Shown: positions 17,489 through 28,467, counted from the first letter of the stretch. The stretch is 64,000 bases of DNA from Streptomyces sp. S.PNR 29 (GCF_030386795.1 NZ_JANUQM010000016.1:93298-157297); one strand, 5' to 3'. Program-made: numbers and translations. Notes: a model not told the origin generated them from the sequence alone.

Positions 17489-18583
17489 GTGACGCGAACC
17501 CTCACCGTGGACGACCTGGTCATCGCCGGCATCTGGCTGGCCGCGGGCCTGCTGGCGGCGTTCCTGCTGCGCATGCTGCTGCGCTGGCTGGGCAAGCACG
17601 CCGACCGCACCCGCTGGAGCGGGGACGACGTGATCGTGGCAGCGCTGCGCACGGTGGTGCCGTGGGCGGCGGTCGTGGGCGGCGCGGCGAGCGCGGCGGC
17701 GGCGCTGCCGCTGACGAGCGCGGTGCAGCGGCACACCAACCAGGTGCTGACCGTGCTGCTCATCTTCGTCGCGACGGGGACGGCGGCCCGGGTCATCGCC
17801 GGTCTGGTGCGCACGGTGACGCAGTCCCGCTCCGGGGTCGCCGGGTCCGCCACGATCTTCGTCAACATCACCCGGGTCGTGGTCCTGGCGATCGGTTTCC
17901 TGGTGGTGCTGCAGACGCTGGGCATCTCCATAGCCCCGCTGCTCACCGCCCTGGGCGTCGGCGGCCTGGCGGTCGCGCTGGCGCTGCAGGACACCCTCGC
18001 CAACCTCTTCGCCGGCATCCACATCCTCGCCTCGAAGACCGTGCAGCCCGGTGACTACATCCGGCTCAGCAGCGGGGAGGAGGGGTACGTCGAGGACATC
18101 AACTGGCGGCAGACGACGGTACGGGCCCTGTCCAACAACCTCATCGTCATCCCCAACGGGGAGCTCGCGAAGACGAACATGACCAACTTCATGCGTCCCG
18201 AGCAGCAGCTGACCATCCTGGTCCAGGTGGGGGTGGCCTACGACAGCGACCTGGAGCACGTCGAGCGGGTGACGACCGAGGTCGTGGCCGAGGTGATGAC
18301 GGAGATCACCGGCGCGGTGCCCGAGCACGAGCCGGCGGTGCGCTTCCACACCTTCGGCGACTCCCGTATCGGCTTCACGGTCATCCTGGGCGTCGGAGAG
18401 TTCAGCGACCAGTACCGGATCAAGCACGAGTTCATCAAGCGCCTGCACAAGCGGTACCGCGAGGAGGGCATCCGCATCCCGGCGCCCACCCGGACGGTGG
18501 CGCTCCAGCAGGGCTCGGTCACCATTCCGCACCAGCGTGTCGAGACCGAGCCGGACGAGGTGGCCTCCGCCCGGCTCGACTGA
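17489..18583 (+). CDS. MscS-family mechanosensitive ion channel
   Basis: A 364-residue membrane protein with four predicted helices (residues ~8-28, 50-72, 85-107, 125-150), then the MscS pore helix LLTALGVGGLAVALALQDTLANLFAGIHILA and the beta domain (VQPGDYIRLSSGEEGYVEDINWRQTTVR). It opens on membrane tension to release solutes during hypo-osmotic shock. GTG 17489 follows GGAGGT with five-base spacing. The upstream gap of about 185 bases contains nothing recognisable, so it is probably transcribed alone. Confidence 0.9.
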   Translation: MTRTLTVDDLVIAGIWLAAGLLAAFLLRMLLRWLGKHADRTRWSGDDVIVAALRTVVPWAAVVGGAASAAAALPLTSAVQRHTNQVLTVLLIFVATGTAARVIAGLVRTVTQSRSGVAGSATIFVNITRVVVLAIGFLVVLQTLGISIAPLLTALGVGGLAVALALQDTLANLFAGIHILASKTVQPGDYIRLSSGEEGYVEDINWRQTTVRALSNNLIVIPNGELAKTNMTNFMRPEQQLTILVQVGVAYDSDLEHVERVTTEVVAEVMTEITGAVPEHEPAVRFHTFGDSRIGFTVILGVGEFSDQYRIKHEFIKRLHKRYREEGIRIPAPTRTVALQQGSVTIPHQRVETEPDEVASARLD

Positions 18584-18678
18584 GTCCCTCGGGACAGCAG
18601 GGGGCCGTGGGGTGATCCGGGGAACTGCCTCGAATCTCTGCGCGGACCCCTGTCGAGACGAGGTCGATCAGGAGATAT

Positions 18679-18690
18679 CTTGATGTCGAG
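18679..18690 (+). promoter_or_regulatory. Imperfect palindrome upstream of isocitrate dehydrogenase gene
   Basis: CTTGA-TG-TCGAG is a dyad with one mismatch, 31-42 bases before the start codon in a locally AT-rich patch. It could be an operator or part of the promoter; support is only positional. Confidence 0.3.
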
Positions 18691-18720
18691 CAATGTTGCA
18701 GACGTGGAGCGGAGCACCCG

Positions 18721-20940
<2,220 letters not shown>

Positions 20941-20965
20941 CGCTCCGGGCCCGAAGGCCACTCCT

Positions 20966-21007
20966 GGCTCCGCCCCGGCCGGCGCACCGCCCGGCCGGGG
21001 CGGAGCC
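20966..21007. terminator. Bidirectional terminator between convergent genes
   Basis: A perfect 17-bp inverted repeat (from GGCTCCGCCCCGGCCGG) with an 8-base loop lies between the end of the isocitrate dehydrogenase gene (+) and the end of the glycosylase gene (-), and could stop transcription from both sides. Confidence 0.9.
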
Positions 21008-21021
21008 GTGTGCGCGTCCCC

Positions 21022-22125
21022 TCAGCCGGGAAGGACGAGGTCGAGCCGCAGCCACTCGGCCAGGTCCTTGATCTCCAGGCCGATGTCCGCGGTCATGGCC
21101 TTGGTGAACGGCATGTCCTCGTGGAGCGCGTGGACCCGCAGCACACCGGCCCTGCGGTCGGCGGTCGCGTCGAGCTTGCCGACCAGCCGGTCGCCGTGCA
21201 GGACCGGCAGGGCGAAGTAGCCCCAGCGGCGCTTGGCGACGGGCTTGTACATCTCCAACTGGTACTCGTACTCGAAGAGTTCCAGCGTGCGTTTGCGGTC
21301 GTGGACGAGCCGGTCGAAGGGCGACAGCAGCGCCGTACGCCCGGAGAACGGCCGGCCCAGCTGCGCGGGGTCGACGCGCCAGGTGCCGCGGACGCCCTCG
21401 ACCACGGCCGGCTCCCCGGCCTCGCCCACGTCCGCCGGCTCGACGGGGCACTCCGGGCCCCGGGCACGGGCTATGCCCAGGGCGCGCAGCCGCCGCTCGT
21501 CACGGATGCGCAGGGCCTCCCCCACCGGGACCGCGGGGACGTCCGGGTAGACCCGCGCCGCCAGGTCCCAGAGCCGGTCGCCGCCGGTGCGTCCCGCGAC
21601 GGCGACCTCGCCACGCTGCACCATGAGCTCCAGGAGCTTGGTGACGTTGCGGTTGTTCGTCCAGCCGCTCGACCTCCACGGCTTCGCGCAGGTGTCCGGC
21701 AGAGCGCGGGAGGGCAGCGGGCCCGAGGCGCCGAGCCGGTCGAGGATGTCCCGGCGGCACGCGTCGTTGGCCTGCACCCAGGTGCGGTGGTACTCGCGCC
21801 AGGACGAGGGCGTGCCGCGCTCGGGCCACTCGGCCATCTCGCCGCGGTACAGCGCCAGATCCTCGCTGGGGCGGATCATCGCCTGCAGCTCCAGCAGGGC
21901 CCGGTCCTCCAGCGCGGCACGCAGCTCGTCCGGGGCGTACGCCGATCCGAGCCGGCTCCACGCCACCAGATCGGCGTTGGGCGCCACGGCGGCCGTCGGA
22001 TCGATCTGCAGCAGCGTCAGCCCCCGCACCACGTCGAGCAGCCGCGCCGGCCGCGAGCCGCCCAGAAGCTGCGCGCGCACGGCGATACGGCGGGCGTCGG
22101 TACGGGAGAGCTTGTGTACGGTCAC
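21022..22125 (-). CDS. Winged-helix DNA glycosylase of the YcaQ/AlkX (HTH_42) family
   Basis: A 367-residue HTH_42/AlkZ-like protein. The N-terminal block RLLDVVRGLTLLQIDPTAAVAPNADL contains the catalytic QxD motif (Gln40, Asp42) found in the E. coli YcaQ/AlkX subgroup; the antibiotic self-resistance AlkZ subgroup instead carries QxQ. Later family features are GWTNNRNVTKLLELMVQRGEVAV (winged helix), LLSPFDRLVHDRKRTLELFEYEYQLEMY and VAKRRWGYFALPVL. Such enzymes excise bulky alkylated bases and unhook interstrand crosslinks. GTG 22125 lacks a strong ribosome site, so a leaderless or slightly different start is possible. No biosynthetic cluster neighbours it, so a general repair role is likelier than self-resistance. 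Confidence 0.85.
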   Translation of the reverse strand: MTVHKLSRTDARRIAVRAQLLGGSRPARLLDVVRGLTLLQIDPTAAVAPNADLVAWSRLGSAYAPDELRAALEDRALLELQAMIRPSEDLALYRGEMAEWPERGTPSSWREYHRTWVQANDACRRDILDRLGASGPLPSRALPDTCAKPWRSSGWTNNRNVTKLLELMVQRGEVAVAGRTGGDRLWDLAARVYPDVPAVPVGEALRIRDERRLRALGIARARGPECPVEPADVGEAGEPAVVEGVRGTWRVDPAQLGRPFSGRTALLSPFDRLVHDRKRTLELFEYEYQLEMYKPVAKRRWGYFALPVLHGDRLVGKLDATADRRAGVLRVHALHEDMPFTKAMTADIGLEIKDLAEWLRLDLVLPG

Positions 22126-22269
22126 GGAACGAGGCTAGGTGACGGGTCTGACAAGGGGCCCTCGTGCGGGCCGCCGGTCGGTGATCGGCATGACGCCCCC
22201 TGCCCTGGCTGCTCGATGTGGCACCTTGATCCTGCCGCACGCCACTGCCAGCGCCCCCGGAGCAGCCTC

Positions 22270-23067
22270 ATGACCGACGCCCCGCCTTCCTTCGCCCTCC
22301 TGCCCGGCGCCGCGGACTCCCCCGTGATCCTCCATGTGCCGCACTCCGCGCGGGAGATACCGCCGGCCGTACGGGCGGGCATCGTGCTGGGCGACGCCGA
22401 GCTGGAGCGGGAGCTGGACCACATCACCGACGCCTACACGGACCGGATCGCCGACGCGGCGGCCGGGCGGGCCGCCGTCACGCCCTGGCGGTTCGTGAAC
22501 CGGCTGTCCCGGCTGGTCGTCGACCCGGAGCGGTTTCCGGACGAGCGGGAGGAGATGCTGGCCGTCGGGATGGGCGCCGTGTACACGCGGACCACCCACC
22601 GCACCGCCCTGCGGCCTGCGGACGCCGACCCGGAACCGCTCGTCGAACGGTACTTCCGGCCGTACGCACAGGCGATGACGGAGGCGGTCGCCGACCGGCT
22701 CGCCGCCACCGGGCGGGCCGTGATCATCGACGTCCACTCCTACCCGACCGCCCGGCTGCCCTACGAGCTGCACGGCGAGGGCCCCCGGCCGCCGGTCTGC
22801 CTGGGCACCGACGCCTTCCACACACCGCCCGAACTGCTGACCGCGGCCCGGAAGGCGTTCGCCCGGTGCGGGGAGACGGGGCTCGACAGCCCGTTCAGCG
22901 GGGCCTATGTCCCACTGGAGTTCTACGGCAGGCGACCCGACGTCAGTGCCCTCATGGTGGAGATCCGCCGGGACGGATACATGAGCGAGCCGGGCGGCCC
23001 CGCCGGTCCCGGGCTCTCCCGCCTCGCCGCAGCGCTCGCGGCCGTCGTCGACGCCGTCCCACGCTGA
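22270..23067 (+). CDS. N-formylglutamate amidohydrolase family protein
   Basis: A 265-residue N-formylglutamate amidohydrolase-like zinc hydrolase. Family features are the N-terminal VILHVPHSAREIPPAVRAGI, LSRLVVDPERFPDEREEM, IIDVHSYP with a probable zinc ligand, and VSALMVEIRRDGYMSE near the C-terminus. The archetype hydrolyses N-formyl-L-glutamate at the end of histidine degradation, but no hut genes are adjacent, so the real substrate may differ. ATG 22270 has GGAG at seven-base spacing. It converges with the acidic-protein/sigma-factor operon. Confidence 0.85.
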   Translation: MTDAPPSFALLPGAADSPVILHVPHSAREIPPAVRAGIVLGDAELERELDHITDAYTDRIADAAAGRAAVTPWRFVNRLSRLVVDPERFPDEREEMLAVGMGAVYTRTTHRTALRPADADPEPLVERYFRPYAQAMTEAVADRLAATGRAVIIDVHSYPTARLPYELHGEGPRPPVCLGTDAFHTPPELLTAARKAFARCGETGLDSPFSGAYVPLEFYGRRPDVSALMVEIRRDGYMSEPGGPAGPGLSRLAAALAAVVDAVPR

Positions 23068-23101
23068 CAGCGAGGGCGGGGATGCCCAGGTGGCGCGGCG
23101 A

Positions 23102-23632
23102 TCAGGCCCGCAGCCACTCCGTGACCACCACATCGCCGCCTGCCCGCAGCCGCAGGGCGAACGGACCTGCGGGCGGGGCGTCCGCGGTGAACCGGCCCAT
23201 GTCGTCGGCCATGAGCGGCAGGGCCGCCTGCGGGCCGCTCAGCACCTCGATGCGAGCCGGCTGCGGCGGCAGCACCTGCCCGATGAGGCCCTGCCCGGTC
23301 ACCTCCACGTCGACGGTCACCTCACCCGCGCGGAAGGTCAGCATCCGCGGCGGGTCCGTCGCTCCCCTGACCGGGATGCCGTCGACCAGCGAGTCGAAGG
23401 TCAGCTCGGCGATGCGGGCGTCGAGGTCGTGCAGCGCGTAGGCCTCGACGGCGATCTGCCGCAACTCGGCCGGCACCGGATCCAGGATCGCGGCCGCCTG
23501 CCGCAGCTCCTCCTCCAGCAGCCCGTCGTCGAACTCGCCGTCGGCGAAGTCACCGGTGGACTCGTCCGTGAAGTCGTCCGCGGTGTCGTCGGTGAAGTCG
23601 TCGTCGAACATGTCGTCGTGCAGGTCGCTCAT
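23102..23632 (-). CDS. Highly acidic small protein coupled to the ECF sigma factor gene
   Basis: A 176-residue protein without a recognised family. Residues 1-40 are extraordinarily acidic (MSDLHDDMFDDDFTDDTADD onward: Asp/Glu with regularly spaced Phe and Thr) and probably disordered. Residues ~40-80 look helical (LLEEELRQAAAILDPVPAELRQIAVEAYALHDLDARIAELTFDSL), and residues 85-176 look like beta strands (LTFRAGEVTVDVEVTGQGLIGQVLPPQPARIEVL), perhaps one small beta domain. ATG 23632 overlaps the sigma gene's stop as ATGA, so the two are made in step. No membrane segment or zinc anti-sigma motif is present. By position it is a candidate soluble anti-sigma or adaptor of this sigma factor; that is inference. 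Confidence 0.8.
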   Translation of the reverse strand: MSDLHDDMFDDDFTDDTADDFTDESTGDFADGEFDDGLLEEELRQAAAILDPVPAELRQIAVEAYALHDLDARIAELTFDSLVDGIPVRGATDPPRMLTFRAGEVTVDVEVTGQGLIGQVLPPQPARIEVLSGPQAALPLMADDMGRFTADAPPAGPFALRLRAGGDVVVTEWLRA

Positions 23633-24204
23633 ACCGCCCCCCGTGCTTCGAGTCGCGCCCGCAGGCGCCGCAGACAGCGCTGCCGCATCGGCCCGATGCT
23701 GCCCACGGCGATGCCCAGTGCGGTGGACACCTCCTGGTAGCTGGGCGGCGGCGAGGCCATCAGGACGCGCAACAACTGCCTGCACCGCTCGCCCAGTTCC
23801 TCGAACTCCTGCCACAGACGCCGCACGCGCTCGCTCTGGGCGGCGGCCTCCTCCGAGTCCAGCACCGACTGCTCGGGCGTACGGTCCTCGCTGACCCGGT
23901 CGAGGAGTTGCGGATCGTCCGTCACGGTCAGTCGCCTGAGCGTCCGGAGCACCTTCAGGCACTCGTGCCGCGCGGTGCTCGCCAGCCACGAGCCCACCTT
24001 GTCCGGTTCGCGGATCCGGCCCAGGTGCTGGGCGAAGCGGAACCACACGGTCTGGTACACCTCGTGCGCGTCGGCGTCGGAGAGCCGGTGGGACCGCACC
24101 ACGGACCACACCAGCGGTCCCAGCCCTTCCACCAGCGCCTTCCAGGCCGCCGCGTCGCCGTCGGCGGCAGACTGGACGAGCACCCCGACATCTGCACGTT
24201 CCAC
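23629..24204 (-). CDS. ECF-type RNA polymerase sigma factor
   Basis: A 191-residue ECF sigma factor. Region 2 appears as AAAWKALVEGLGPLVWSVVRSHRLSDADAHEVYQTVWFRFAQHL with the following WLASTARHECLKVLR block, and region 4 as LMASPPPSYQEVSTALGIAVGSIGPMRQRCLRRLRARL (DNA-binding helix). I chose GTG 24204 because GAGGGG lies upstream and a dyad at 24220-24238 suggests a separate promoter. ATG 24267 would add 21 residues and overlap the subtilase stop as ATGA, so read-through from the subtilase gene is also likely. No transmembrane anti-sigma gene follows; the acidic protein sits in that place. Confidence 0.88.
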   Translation of the reverse strand: MERADVGVLVQSAADGDAAAWKALVEGLGPLVWSVVRSHRLSDADAHEVYQTVWFRFAQHLGRIREPDKVGSWLASTARHECLKVLRTLRRLTVTDDPQLLDRVSEDRTPEQSVLDSEEAAAQSERVRRLWQEFEELGERCRQLLRVLMASPPPSYQEVSTALGIAVGSIGPMRQRCLRRLRARLEARGAV

Positions 24205-24219
24205 GGCCCCACCCCTCGT

Positions 24220-24238
24220 GTACGACACGTCATCGTAC
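24220..24238 (-). promoter_or_regulatory. Inverted repeat before the ECF sigma gene
   Basis: GTACGA-CACGTCA-TCGTAC is a perfect 6-bp-arm dyad between the subtilase stop (24264) and the chosen sigma start (24204). It may be an operator or an autoregulated sigma promoter. Confidence 0.4.
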
Positions 24239-24263
24239 GCCGTGGAGGGGGTGGTTCCGCCCC

Positions 24264-25694
24264 TCATACGCCGTCAGCCGGCCGCACGACCGGGACCGGA
24301 CTCCAGGTGGGCGGCCGCAGCGCCGGGACATGGGCCCCCCGCACCTCCGCGAAGCCCGCGTCGCCTGCGAGCAGTTGCCGCCGGGCCGCGCGCGGGTCGG
24401 TCTCCTTGTGCGCCGTCATGTGCTCGGCGACCAGTCCGGCGACCACGGGGGTGGCGAACGAGGTGCCGCTCCAGTGCGCGAGTCCCTCGAACATCACCTG
24501 GTCCGGCTTGGCCGAGGCGGTCTCGTCGCTCAGCACGCCCGCGTGCCGGGGCGACTGGCAGGTGCAGGCGTAGGTGAAGCCGTACCGGCAGGTGTCGTAC
24601 GTGGAGTGCTGGTACACGTACGGCACGGGCGAGTCGAAGCCGGTGAGGGAGCTGGTGAGGCGCTCGCCGGGGGCATAGACCTTCACCCAGGGGCCGTGGT
24701 TGCTGAAGCAGGCGCCGAACTCGCCGTCGCTGCGCAGCGCACCGACGGACAGCACGGCGTTCTCGTAGCCGGGCAGGTCGGCGTAGGCGGCGGGCCAGAA
24801 GGGCGTGGCGCTGGCGTTGTTGCCTGCGGCGGCGACGAGCAGGGTGCGCCGGTCGCGGAGTTCCTCCATGAAGGCGTCCACGCCGAGCAGTCCGTCGGTG
24901 CGGCCGTTGGACGTGCCGGCGGAGAGGCTGAGGACGTCGGGCCAGCCGTGCCGGTCGACGGCCTCGAAGAGCTTCTCGCCGAACTCGGACTCCAGGACGG
25001 CACCGGCGTCGTTGAGGCTGCCGAGGACCGTGACGTCCGTGTTGGGCGCGACCGCCGCGACGAGCCCGGCGATGAAGGTGCCGTGCCCGCAGTACTGCTT
25101 CAGGACGCCGTTGTCGTCGCACTCCTCGGCCTGGGCGTCGCCCTGGGTGTGCGCGAGGAGCGGGTAGGAGCCGTAGTCGTGCACGAGGCCGGTGTCGATG
25201 ACGAGGACGCCGACCGCGGTGTCCGCGTCGTACGGCGTCCCGGCCGCCGCCGGGTTCGGCGGCTGGGTGAGCGGGGCGGGCACGGGCTCGTCGCCGGGGC
25301 AGGCGTTGACCGCGATGTGCACCACGTGGTTACGGCTGACCAGCCGGCGTCCCGCCCGGTCCTCCCGCTCCCGTACGGCCCGCAGCGCCTGCGCGACGGT
25401 GCGGTCACCCTGCCGGCCTCCCTCCCCCGGGTCGCCGACCCGGATGCGGGTGATGCCGGAGCGGTTGGCCTCCGGGCTCGCCCGGCGCACATGGTCCGCG
25501 GTCAGGTCGGGGGCCTCGGTGAAGTGCGCCCGCACGGTGTTCTCGACCTCACGCGCGTCCTCGCCGTCGCGGACCAGGATGACGCCCTTCTCGTAGAGGA
25601 ATTCGGCCGAGTCGTCCGGCCCCATGGCCAGGGGGACGTCGGGCAGGGAGCGCTGGATCTGGTCGAACTGCTCGCGGAATCGCTGTGGTGCCAT
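24264..25694 (-). CDS. Subtilisin-like (S8) serine protease without signal peptide
   Basis: A 476-residue subtilase with a complete catalytic set: Asp167 in VLVIDTGL, His204 in CGHGTFIAGLV, oxyanion Asn292 in VAAAGNN, Ser412 in WSGTSFATPVVAG. ATG 25694 is preceded by GGGAGG. There is no signal peptide or membrane anchor, unlike most Streptomyces subtilases, so an intracellular role is predicted. The 155-residue N-terminal part is not a clear inhibitor-type propeptide; it has a beta-strand block (FLYEKGVILVRDGEDA) and HVVHIAVNACPGDEP before the protease domain. A Cys-rich insert (residues ~365-380, DTCRYGFTYACTCQ) could form a metal or redox site. It is divergent from the CHAT gene and directly upstream of the sigma gene. 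Confidence 0.9.
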   Translation of the reverse strand: MAPQRFREQFDQIQRSLPDVPLAMGPDDSAEFLYEKGVILVRDGEDAREVENTVRAHFTEAPDLTADHVRRASPEANRSGITRIRVGDPGEGGRQGDRTVAQALRAVREREDRAGRRLVSRNHVVHIAVNACPGDEPVPAPLTQPPNPAAAGTPYDADTAVGVLVIDTGLVHDYGSYPLLAHTQGDAQAEECDDNGVLKQYCGHGTFIAGLVAAVAPNTDVTVLGSLNDAGAVLESEFGEKLFEAVDRHGWPDVLSLSAGTSNGRTDGLLGVDAFMEELRDRRTLLVAAAGNNASATPFWPAAYADLPGYENAVLSVGALRSDGEFGACFSNHGPWVKVYAPGERLTSSLTGFDSPVPYVYQHSTYDTCRYGFTYACTCQSPRHAGVLSDETASAKPDQVMFEGLAHWSGTSFATPVVAGLVAEHMTAHKETDPRAARRQLLAGDAGFAEVRGAHVPALRPPTWSPVPVVRPADGV

Positions 25695-25721
25695 GGCGTG
25701 TCCTCCCACTGAGGCGGAGCG

Positions 25722-25780
25722 GTCGTCGATCAGAGCGGAGGGGGATCGCTGACTGATGTCGTCAATCAGAGCCAGGGGGG
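25722..25780. repeat. Direct repeat in the subtilase-CHAT divergent promoter region
   Basis: Two 23-bp direct repeats at 25722-25744 and 25758-25780, offset by 36 bp, match at 19 of 23 positions and share GTCGTC, ATCAGAGC and GGGGG blocks. They fall between the divergent subtilase and TPR-CHAT genes and could be binding sites for a common regulator. Confidence 0.6.
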
Positions 25781-25840
25781 CGTCGATTGATACAGACACA
25801 AACCTGTGTGGCCCGGTTCCGGACCACTACCATCCGGAGG

Positions 25841-28447
25841 GTGACAGCGGGAAGCGACTCGGTTCTCGAACTGCTGCCGATGGTGTTCGCCGCCCCCAAC
25901 GAGGCTCTGGAGCGGGCGGAGGGGCTGCTCGACGCCGATCCCCCACCGCTGCACGCCTCCGTCGCCCACCAGGTGATCGGCATCTGGCAGCGGGACTTCG
26001 GCGACATGCGGCTCGCCCTGACCCATCTGCGGCGGGCCCGCGATCTCGCCGCCCGCGCCGAGTCGGCCGACCGGGAGGCCGACGTCCTGTCGACGCTCGG
26101 GGTGGCGCTGGTGCACGCGGGCCGCACCCGGCAGGGGCTGGCGGCGTTCGAGCGAGGGGTCGGGCGGGGCAGCGCGCACACCCGGGCGCGGGTGCTGTAC
26201 AAGCGGGCCTACGCCTGGTGGGTGCTCGGCCACCACCGCGAGGCGCTGGAGGACGTACGGCGCGCGATACCCGTGCTGCGGCAGGCGGACGACGTGATCT
26301 GGACGGCGCGGGCGCTGACGCTGCGCGCCACCGTGCATCTGGCGCTGGGTGCGGTGGAGCGGGCCGACGCCGACTTCACCGCGGCGGAGGCGCTGTGGGA
26401 CACCACCGGCCAGGAGCACGACAAGGCCGACGCCGTGGAGAGCCGGGGACTGGCCGCGTTCCGGTCCGGTGACGTCCCGGCGGCGCTCAGGCTGCTGGAC
26501 GAGGCCGAGGAGCGGTACGCCAAGCTGGGCACGCCGACGTTCATGCTGACCATCCGGCGCTGCGAGGTGCTGATGGCGGCCGGGCTCGCCCCGGAGGCGC
26601 TGGCCGAGGCGGACGCGGCGATCGCCGTGCTGGACGGCATCGGCGGGCAGTCCACCCGCAAGGCGGAGCTGCTGCTGGTCGCGGCGCGGGCCGCCCGGCT
26701 GGCGGGCGATCCGCAGACCGCGATCGCCCGCGCGGCCGTGGCCGTACGGCTGTTCGCGGGGCAGCGGCGCACCTGGTGGGAGACGCACGCCCGGCTGGTG
26801 CTGACCGAGGCGCGGCTCGCCGCCGGGCGGGGCTCGGGGCGGCTGGTCGCGGACGCCGCCGCGGTGGCCGAGAAGCTGGCCTCCTTCGGTGCGCCGGCCG
26901 CGCCGGAGGCGTCGCTGCTCGCGGGCCGGATCGCGCTCGGACTGGGCTGGACGGCGGACGCGGAGCGGCACTTGGCGGTCGCCGCCCGCAGCAGGCACAG
27001 CGGGCCTCCGCTGGCACGGATGACGGGCTGGGCCGCGCAGGCGCTGCGCGCGCGGGCGGCGGGTTCCACGCGCGGTGTCCTGGAGGCTTGCCGGCGCGGC
27101 CTGGACGTGCTCGACGACCACCGGATGACGCTGGGCGCCTCGGAGCTCAGGGCGCGCGCGACCGAGCAGGGCGCGGAGCTGGCGGCGCTGGCGCAGCGGG
27201 CGAGTCTCGTCTCCGGTGGGCCGCGGCGGCTGCTGGTGTGGAGCGAGCGCTGGCGGGCCACCGTGCTGACCGCGCCGCCCACCCGGCCGCCCGCCGACCC
27301 GGCGCTGCTCAGCGGCATGACCGCGTACCGGGAGATCGCGGCCCGCGCGGAGGAGGCCCGGATGGAGGGCCGGCCGGTGCCCGCCCTGGAGCGCGAACAG
27401 CGGCGCCTGGAGCGGGAGATCCGTTCCCGGACCCTGCACATCCGCGGCGACGCCACCGGCGGCGGGGACCGCTTCGACCCCGGCAGGCTGCTGGAGCGGC
27501 TGGGTGATGGCGTACGGCTGGTGGAGCTCGCCGTGCTCGACGGGCGGGTGCAGGTGCTGCTGTGCGGGCAGGGGCGGGTGCGGCGGTTCGAGGCGGGGCC
27601 GCTGGTGGAGGCGGAGCGGGAGGCCGAGTATGTGCAGGCCGGCTTGCGGCGGCTGGCCCACCCGGGGGCGGAGGCCCGGCTTCCGGTGGTGGAGGCCGCG
27701 GGCCGCCGTCTGGAGGAACTGCTGCTCGGCCCGGCCGCGGCGCACCTGGGCTCCGGCCCGGTCGTGGTCGTTCCGCCGGGCCGGCTGCACGGGGTGCCGT
27801 GGGCGCTGCTGCCGTCGCTGCGGGAGCGGGTGGTGAGCGTGTCGCCGTCGGCGAGCAGCTGGCTGCGCGCCCGGGAGACCGCGCCGCCGCCCGACCACCG
27901 GCAGGTGCTGGTGCGCGGCCCGGGCCTGGCGACCGGCGGCGCGGAGGTGCCCGAACTGGCCGACCGGTACGGCATGCCGACCGTGCTGGAGGGTGCTCAG
28001 GCGCGGGTGCCGCGGGTGCTGGAGGAGCTGGACGGGGCCGCGCTGGCGCACATCGCCGCGCACGGCGCGTTCCGTGCGGACAGCCCGCTGTTCTCCTCGC
28101 TGCGGATGGCCGACGGGCCGCTCATCGTCCATGACTTCGAGCGCCTGGACCGCAGCCCGTACCGGATCATCCTCTCCTGCTGCGACACGGCCCGCTTCGC
28201 GTCCGTCGGCGCCGACGAACTGCTGGGCCTGGTCACCGCCCTGCTGCCGCTGGGCACGGCGGGCGTGGTGGCGTGCAGCGCGCCCGTCAACGACGCCGCG
28301 GTGGTGCCGTTGATGCTCGCGCTGCACAAGGGGCTGAGCGTCGGTCTGTCGCTGGCGGAGGCGCTGCGCGACGCGCGTGCCGCGCTGCCGGGCGACGCGG
28401 TGCACCAGGCCACGGGGTGGGCGTTCTCGGCGTTCGGAGCCGCCTGA
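25841..28447 (+). CDS. TPR-CHAT protein (caspase/separase-like cysteine protease)
   Basis: An ~868-residue protein. Residues ~30-500 are tetratricopeptide-type repeats (for example ALTHLRRARDLAARAESADREADVLSTLGVALVHAGRTRQGLAAF), and the C-terminal ~300 residues form a CHAT domain: HIAAHGAFRADSPLFSSLRMADG with catalytic His741, and IILSCCDTARFASVGADELLGLV with catalytic Cys781 (SCC in place of the usual SAC). The protein is cytosolic. The start is uncertain: GTG 25841 is used because a TACCAT hexamer at 25828-25833 would allow a leaderless message; GTG 25808, TTG 25787 and ATG 25880 are alternatives. It is divergent from the subtilase-sigma operon. TPR-CHAT proteins elsewhere are activated by partner binding to cleave specific proteins. 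Confidence 0.85.
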   Translation: MTAGSDSVLELLPMVFAAPNEALERAEGLLDADPPPLHASVAHQVIGIWQRDFGDMRLALTHLRRARDLAARAESADREADVLSTLGVALVHAGRTRQGLAAFERGVGRGSAHTRARVLYKRAYAWWVLGHHREALEDVRRAIPVLRQADDVIWTARALTLRATVHLALGAVERADADFTAAEALWDTTGQEHDKADAVESRGLAAFRSGDVPAALRLLDEAEERYAKLGTPTFMLTIRRCEVLMAAGLAPEALAEADAAIAVLDGIGGQSTRKAELLLVAARAARLAGDPQTAIARAAVAVRLFAGQRRTWWETHARLVLTEARLAAGRGSGRLVADAAAVAEKLASFGAPAAPEASLLAGRIALGLGWTADAERHLAVAARSRHSGPPLARMTGWAAQALRARAAGSTRGVLEACRRGLDVLDDHRMTLGASELRARATEQGAELAALAQRASLVSGGPRRLLVWSERWRATVLTAPPTRPPADPALLSGMTAYREIAARAEEARMEGRPVPALEREQRRLEREIRSRTLHIRGDATGGGDRFDPGRLLERLGDGVRLVELAVLDGRVQVLLCGQGRVRRFEAGPLVEAEREAEYVQAGLRRLAHPGAEARLPVVEAAGRRLEELLLGPAAAHLGSGPVVVVPPGRLHGVPWALLPSLRERVVSVSPSASSWLRARETAPPPDHRQVLVRGPGLATGGAEVPELADRYGMPTVLEGAQARVPRVLEELDGAALAHIAAHGAFRADSPLFSSLRMADGPLIVHDFERLDRSPYRIILSCCDTARFASVGADELLGLVTALLPLGTAGVVACSAPVNDAAVVPLMLALHKGLSVGLSLAEALRDARAALPGDAVHQATGWAFSAFGAA

Positions 28448-28467
28448 GCCCGGGTGCCGGGCGGGGC

